Positions 60,642-64,000 of a stretch of 64,000 bases of DNA are shown here, in pieces. This stretch comes from UBA4416 sp036676295 (GTDB taxonomy: Bacteria > Bacteroidota > Bacteroidia > B-17B0 > Aurantibacillaceae). Below the pieces are notes generated by a model. The model was not told the origin of the DNA. It made no database searches and was given only the letters and a program-made list of their open reading frames with translations. Location of the stretch: positions 1 through 64,000 of the forward strand of contig JAKFDE010000061.1 of assembly GCA_036676295.1 (NCBI GenBank). Direction: 5' to 3'. The first letter of the stretch is position 1. Each line of letters begins with the position of its first letter. The position numbers and the translations under genes were made by a program.

Positions 60642-62219
60642 ATGATTACCATTGGTACACGCGGTAGTGACTTAGCTCTTTGGCAAGCAAACTACACAAA
60701 AGATCTGCTAGAAAAACAAGGCCACGAAGTTCAATTAAAGATCATTGAAACTAAAGGGGATACGTCACAACAATGGAATACCAGTTTTGATAAATTAGAA
60801 GGGAAAGGTTTTTTTACCAAAGAATTAGAAGAAGCATTATTATCCGGAATTATAGACGTAGCCGTACATTCGCACAAAGATCTGCCAACAGAAAGCCCGG
60901 AAGGATTAATGATTGCAGGAGTTTCTTCTCGCGAAAATCCGGCAGATTGGTTAATTGTTCGCGAAGAGTGTGTTGATGAAACACAAAAATTCTCCTTAAA
61001 AAAAGGCGCTAAAGTTGGTACATCATCAGCTCGTCGTAAATCACAATTTTTAGCCTTCCGACCTGATGTAGAAATTACCGACTTAAGAGGGAATGTTCCT
61101 ACACGAATTAAAAAACTAAAAGAAGGGCAGTACGACGCTATTTTGTTAGCAGCAGCAGGATTAGAACGTTTAGAATTAGATCTTTCTGATTTTCATGTTG
61201 AACAATTAGAACCAAATGAATTTATTCCTGCTCCGGCACAAGGCGTATTGGCTTGGCAAATTCGCGAAGACGATTATAAGTTAACTGACATCTTTGATGC
61301 GGTTTGTGATTATGACGTGATGGTGAATATTAACATCGAGCGTCGTATTTTAAATTTACTGGATGGAGGTTGTCAATTACCGTTAGGCGCATTTTGTGAA
61401 GCAGATTTAAACGAACACGATCGTAAATTATTTAAGGTGTGGGTTTCGGTGGCAGATGCATGGAATACACAAACAAAACATTTGTATTACGAAACAACCA
61501 ATACCGAAGAGCTTCCTGAAAAAATAGTAGAACACATTCATCGTATTTCGGCCAAATCTCTTTTTATATCCAGAGATGCGCATGAAAGCAATAACTTGAA
61601 CAGATGGTTAACTAACTTAGGATTTAAGATAGAAAGCAAAAGTTTAATTGATCTAAAAAAACTAACGATCAAGGAATTACCTAAAAGCGATTGGTTATTT
61701 TTTAGCAGTAAGCACGCGGTGGAGTTTTTCTTTATGCAAAAACCGGATATTGGTACTACAAAAATTGGCTGCATTGGTAAATCCACCTCACAAGCAATTC
61801 GTGAGTTAGGCTTAAGAGCTGATTTTATTGGACAAAGCACTGATACGAAATTAGTAGGTAAACAATTTTCAGCTCGTGTTGGTTTAGGTAAAGTTGTGTT
61901 TCCGGTAGCGCGCGAAAGTATGCGTACTATTCAATGGCAGTTCCCTAAACAACAAAACGTGATCGATCTACCAATTTATGCGGCGTTAAAAGTTCCGCAT
62001 GAAGTAGCAGAAACAACAGATATTTTAGTGTTCACAAGCCCAAGTAACGCCGAATCATATTTAGAAAAAAATAAAATCCATCCGCATCAAAAAGTGATTG
62101 CAATGGGTGAGGCTACTGAAAAATCATTATTAAAAGCTAAGGTAAAAGCAGAGCAAATATCTAAACCTTATTCGTTTGACGATCTGGGTTTGTTTAGAGC
62201 GATATTACATACATTATAA
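60642..62219 (+). CDS. hemC: Hydroxymethylbilane synthase/uroporphyrinogen-III synthase fusion (HemC-HemD)
   Basis: 525 residues covering two enzymes. HemC, residues 1-300: TIGTRGSDLALWQANYTKD, catalytic Asp80 in HSHKDLP, GTSSARRKSQFLAF, and Cys244 in LLDGGCQLPLGAF that carries the dipyrromethane cofactor. HemD, about 304-525: SLFISRDAHESNNLNRWL, LFFSSKHAVEFFF, VFTSPSNAESYLE and IAMGEATEKSLLKA. It joins four porphobilinogen units and closes the ring to uroporphyrinogen III. The genes are usually separate; the fusion would pass hydroxymethylbilane directly. No frameshift is seen at the junction. Upstream of a membrane protein and hemB. Confidence 0.95.
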   Translation: MITIGTRGSDLALWQANYTKDLLEKQGHEVQLKIIETKGDTSQQWNTSFDKLEGKGFFTKELEEALLSGIIDVAVHSHKDLPTESPEGLMIAGVSSRENPADWLIVREECVDETQKFSLKKGAKVGTSSARRKSQFLAFRPDVEITDLRGNVPTRIKKLKEGQYDAILLAAAGLERLELDLSDFHVEQLEPNEFIPAPAQGVLAWQIREDDYKLTDIFDAVCDYDVMVNINIERRILNLLDGGCQLPLGAFCEADLNEHDRKLFKVWVSVADAWNTQTKHLYYETTNTEELPEKIVEHIHRISAKSLFISRDAHESNNLNRWLTNLGFKIESKSLIDLKKLTIKELPKSDWLFFSSKHAVEFFFMQKPDIGTTKIGCIGKSTSQAIRELGLRADFIGQSTDTKLVGKQFSARVGLGKVVFPVARESMRTIQWQFPKQQNVIDLPIYAALKVPHEVAETTDILVFTSPSNAESYLEKNKIHPHQKVIAMGEATEKSLLKAKVKAEQISKPYSFDDLGLFRAILHTL

Positions 62220-62241
62220 TTTGAGTAAAGAATAAAACAGA

Positions 62242-62919
62242 ATGACGCCCTTTCAAAATCCAACCATATACATTGGCGGTTTAAGAATAGATGAGCCCGT
62301 TACAACCATAACAGATCTTTTATTTTGTGCGGTTTGTTTTTTCGCGTTTTTTAAAACAAAAAATTTATCTGAAGACAAAGCGGTTAATTTATACCGTTGG
62401 TTTTTTTTACTGACCGGCTTATCTACTTTGGTAGCCGCACTTATTGGCCATGCGTTTTTATACCATTTTGGTTTTGAGGCTAAAATTTATGGCTGGATCT
62501 TTGGTGTTTTTGGAATTTCCTTTGCGCAATTTGCCGCCTTGTATCACACGCGCCGATCAATTAATGAAACCCTTTTTAAAACTCTGTTTGTTATTGGTTG
62601 TATAGAAGTTGTGGTGGCCTTTGTATTAACCTTTGTAGTTTGGTCCTTTGTGGTGGTTGAGATTCACACAGCTTTTGGTTTAGTTGTCATGGTTACTGTC
62701 TTAGAAGCCATTCATTACAAAAAAACGAGATCAGCCTTAAGCATTAATATGATTTACGGCGTAGGTTTAGCGGTCATTGCGGTTATTTTCCACATTTCAA
62801 AACTTGCCCCATCGGTTTGGTTTAATCACATAGATGTAAGTCATATTTTTATGGCTTTAAGCATGTACATGATGTATAAAGGAGTTAGTTTGTATCAGCC
62901 CGAAAAAGAATTAGTATAA
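62242..62919 (+). CDS. Unrecognised heptahelical membrane protein in haem operon
   Basis: 225 residues with about seven hydrophobic segments (from about 20 to 215). Several His lie in or next to membrane segments: LIGHAFLYHFGFE (66, 71), LYHTRRS, VEIHTAFGL, IFHISKLAP, FNHIDVSHIFMA. I know no named family with certainty. The start is 22 bp after hemCD and the end 17 bp before hemB, so it is co-transcribed with haem biosynthesis. Spaced His pairs on helices could bind haem, porphyrin or metal, and the protein might act in precursor transport or in a membrane-bound step. All of that is inference. Confidence 0.78.
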   Translation: MTPFQNPTIYIGGLRIDEPVTTITDLLFCAVCFFAFFKTKNLSEDKAVNLYRWFFLLTGLSTLVAALIGHAFLYHFGFEAKIYGWIFGVFGISFAQFAALYHTRRSINETLFKTLFVIGCIEVVVAFVLTFVVWSFVVVEIHTAFGLVVMVTVLEAIHYKKTRSALSINMIYGVGLAVIAVIFHISKLAPSVWFNHIDVSHIFMALSMYMMYKGVSLYQPEKELV

Positions 62920-62936
62920 ATCATTAATCTATAAAC

Positions 62937-63908
62937 ATGATCACACACCGTCCACGCAGAAACAGAAAATCAGAAACCATTCGTAATATGGTTCAGGAAA
63001 ACCATGTAACGGTTAATGATTTTATTTTCCCTTTATTTTTAACGGAAGGAAAAAATAAAACATCAGAAGTGTCTTCGATGCCGGGCATTTATAGATTAAG
63101 TTCTGACCTGTTATTAAAAGAAATTGAGCAGTGTATGAAGCTTGGTATTAAAGCGTTTGACGTGTTCCCAAGTTTAAGTGATAAATACAAAGATAAAAAA
63201 GCAACTGAGAGCGTAAACAAAAAAGGGTTGTATTTAAAAACCTTAAAAGAAATAAAAAAAGAATTTCCGGAAGCATGCATTATGACCGATGTGGCGATGG
63301 ATCCATATAGTAGCGATGGACATGATGGTTTGGTGAAGAATGGCGAGATCGTTAACGATGAAACATTAGAGATCTTAGCGAAGATGGCAGTTGCTCAGGC
63401 AGAGTGTGGTATTGATATCATTGGGCCAAGTGACATGATGGATGGACGCGTAGGATACATTCGCGAAGCATTAGATGATAATGGATTTACCAATGTCTCT
63501 ATCATGAGTTACACGGCTAAATATGCGAGTGCGTTTTATGGCCCGTTTAGAGATGCTTTGGATAGTGCCCCAAAATTTGGTGATAAAAAAACGTATCAGA
63601 TGAATCCGGCAAATAGCAGAGAAGCGTTAATTGAAGCGCAATTGGATACTGAAGAAGGCGCCGATTTTTTAATGGTTAAACCGGCTTTATCCTATTTAGA
63701 TGTGATCAAAGATCTAAGTAATAATTTTGATCTGCCTATTGCGGCTTACAATGTGAGTGGCGAATATGCCATGGTAAAAGCAGCAGCAGCCAAAGGCTGG
63801 ATTGATGGCGACAGAGTGCGTGATGAAATTTTATTAAGCATTAAACGTGCCGGAGCAAGTATTATATTAACCTACTTTGCTAAAGAGTGGGCGATGAAGC
63901 ATAAATAG
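62937..63908 (+). CDS. hemB: Delta-aminolevulinic acid dehydratase HemB
   Basis: A 323-residue porphobilinogen synthase, joining two aminolevulinate molecules. The two Schiff-base Lys are K195 (SYTAKYAS) and K248 (MVKPALSYLDVI). The metal-site segment is TDVAMDPYSSDGHDG: positions used as zinc-binding Cys in E. coli-type enzymes are Asp118, Ala120 and Asp122 here, so this is the zinc-independent (Asp-rich, usually Mg/K) type. Also IGPSDMMDGRVGYIREALD. The last gene of the visible haem operon. Confidence 0.95.
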   Translation: MITHRPRRNRKSETIRNMVQENHVTVNDFIFPLFLTEGKNKTSEVSSMPGIYRLSSDLLLKEIEQCMKLGIKAFDVFPSLSDKYKDKKATESVNKKGLYLKTLKEIKKEFPEACIMTDVAMDPYSSDGHDGLVKNGEIVNDETLEILAKMAVAQAECGIDIIGPSDMMDGRVGYIREALDDNGFTNVSIMSYTAKYASAFYGPFRDALDSAPKFGDKKTYQMNPANSREALIEAQLDTEEGADFLMVKPALSYLDVIKDLSNNFDLPIAAYNVSGEYAMVKAAAAKGWIDGDRVRDEILLSIKRAGASIILTYFAKEWAMKHK

Positions 63909-63917
63909 ATTCTAGAG

Positions 63918-63963
63918 ACACCTGTCAGGTTTATAAGCGGCTTGCTAAAAACCTGACAGGTGT
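63918..63963. terminator. Hairpin with 15-base perfect arms after hemB
   Basis: ACACCTGTCAGGTTT and AAACCTGACAGGTGT are exact complements around a 16-base loop. It lacks a full T tract (TTTACTAC). It resembles the CCTGTCAGG repeats seen between Bacteroidota genes, so it may be both a repeat and a weak terminator. Confidence 0.55.
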
Positions 63964-64000
63964 TTACTACATTAACCTTTCACCTCAACCACTCCTCCAT

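Noticed and set aside
1..64000. tRNA, rRNA, CRISPR array, insertion sequence or prophage
   Set aside because: I looked for T-loop motifs, regularly spaced repeats, transposase or phage motifs and found none I could support.

Overview
The window is AT-rich bacterial chromosome from a member of the Bacteroidota, probably Flavobacteriales- or Sphingobacteriales-like. The evidence is three proteins ending in type IX secretion (T9SS) type A sorting domains, a giant SprB-repeat surface protein, LytTR and Y_Y_Y signalling proteins, no clear Shine-Dalgarno sequences, and promoters of the Bacteroidota type (TTTG, about 20 bp, TAnnTTTG). I see no rRNA, tRNA, CRISPR array, insertion sequence or prophage. 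Gene density is high and most genes are intact; only the first gene is cut by the window edge.

Layout. 1-3.4 kb: the 5' part of a giant SprB/PKD adhesin (minus strand, open to the window edge), preceded by a small exported protein. 3.7-5.2 kb: rpoN. 5.3-8.0 kb: a five-gene operon (thioesterase, LolA-like carrier, LolB/DUF3261-like lipoprotein, FabZ-like hotdog protein, DUF420 membrane protein) that resembles the accessory genes of aryl-polyene/flexirubin clusters without the synthases. 8.1-16 kb: a T9SS cargo protein, mfd, an SGNH-like T9SS protein and fumC. 16.2-17.6 kb: a TetR repressor and an SDR oxidoreductase that share an operator. 17.7-19.4 kb: four parS-like ParB sites around a methyltransferase gene, next to mnmG. 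21.4-27.7 kb: a signalling operon of a MORN-repeat exported protein, an eight-PAS histidine kinase and a LytTR regulator. 27.7-29.6 kb: nadA and rpiB diverge from a 480-bp AT-rich spacer. 31.2-34.0 kb: a phosphate-uptake pair (OprO/P-type porin and PiT) with 11-bp-phased repeats in front of each gene.

34.1-39.4 kb is a run of small cytosolic proteins on the minus strand (AHSA1/SRPBCC, MepB, YdeI, DUF4256, ArsR, DUF1801). It includes a typical ArsR-AHSA1-membrane-protein operon whose promoter carries two copies of one palindrome. 39.6-47.9 kb holds a Smr-domain protein, comEC, a propeller/SpoIIE sensor phosphatase and an Omp85-type outer-membrane protein. 48-51.8 kb holds a T9SS protein, a His/Cys-rich small membrane protein, glutaryl-CoA dehydrogenase and a lipoprotein. 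52.0-57.1 kb is a TonB receptor-YfiR-CHASE8 hybrid kinase operon, probably an envelope signalling system. 57.2-59.1 kb is acs. 59.3-63.9 kb is a haem operon: hemA, a hemC-hemD fusion, an unrecognised His-containing membrane protein, and hemB.

The best leads are the parS cluster with a possible nearby origin, the TonB/YfiR/CHASE8-kinase operon, the synthase-less aryl-polyene-like operon, the unknown membrane protein in the haem operon, and two autoregulated promoters where operator and Bacteroidota promoter elements can be read directly.
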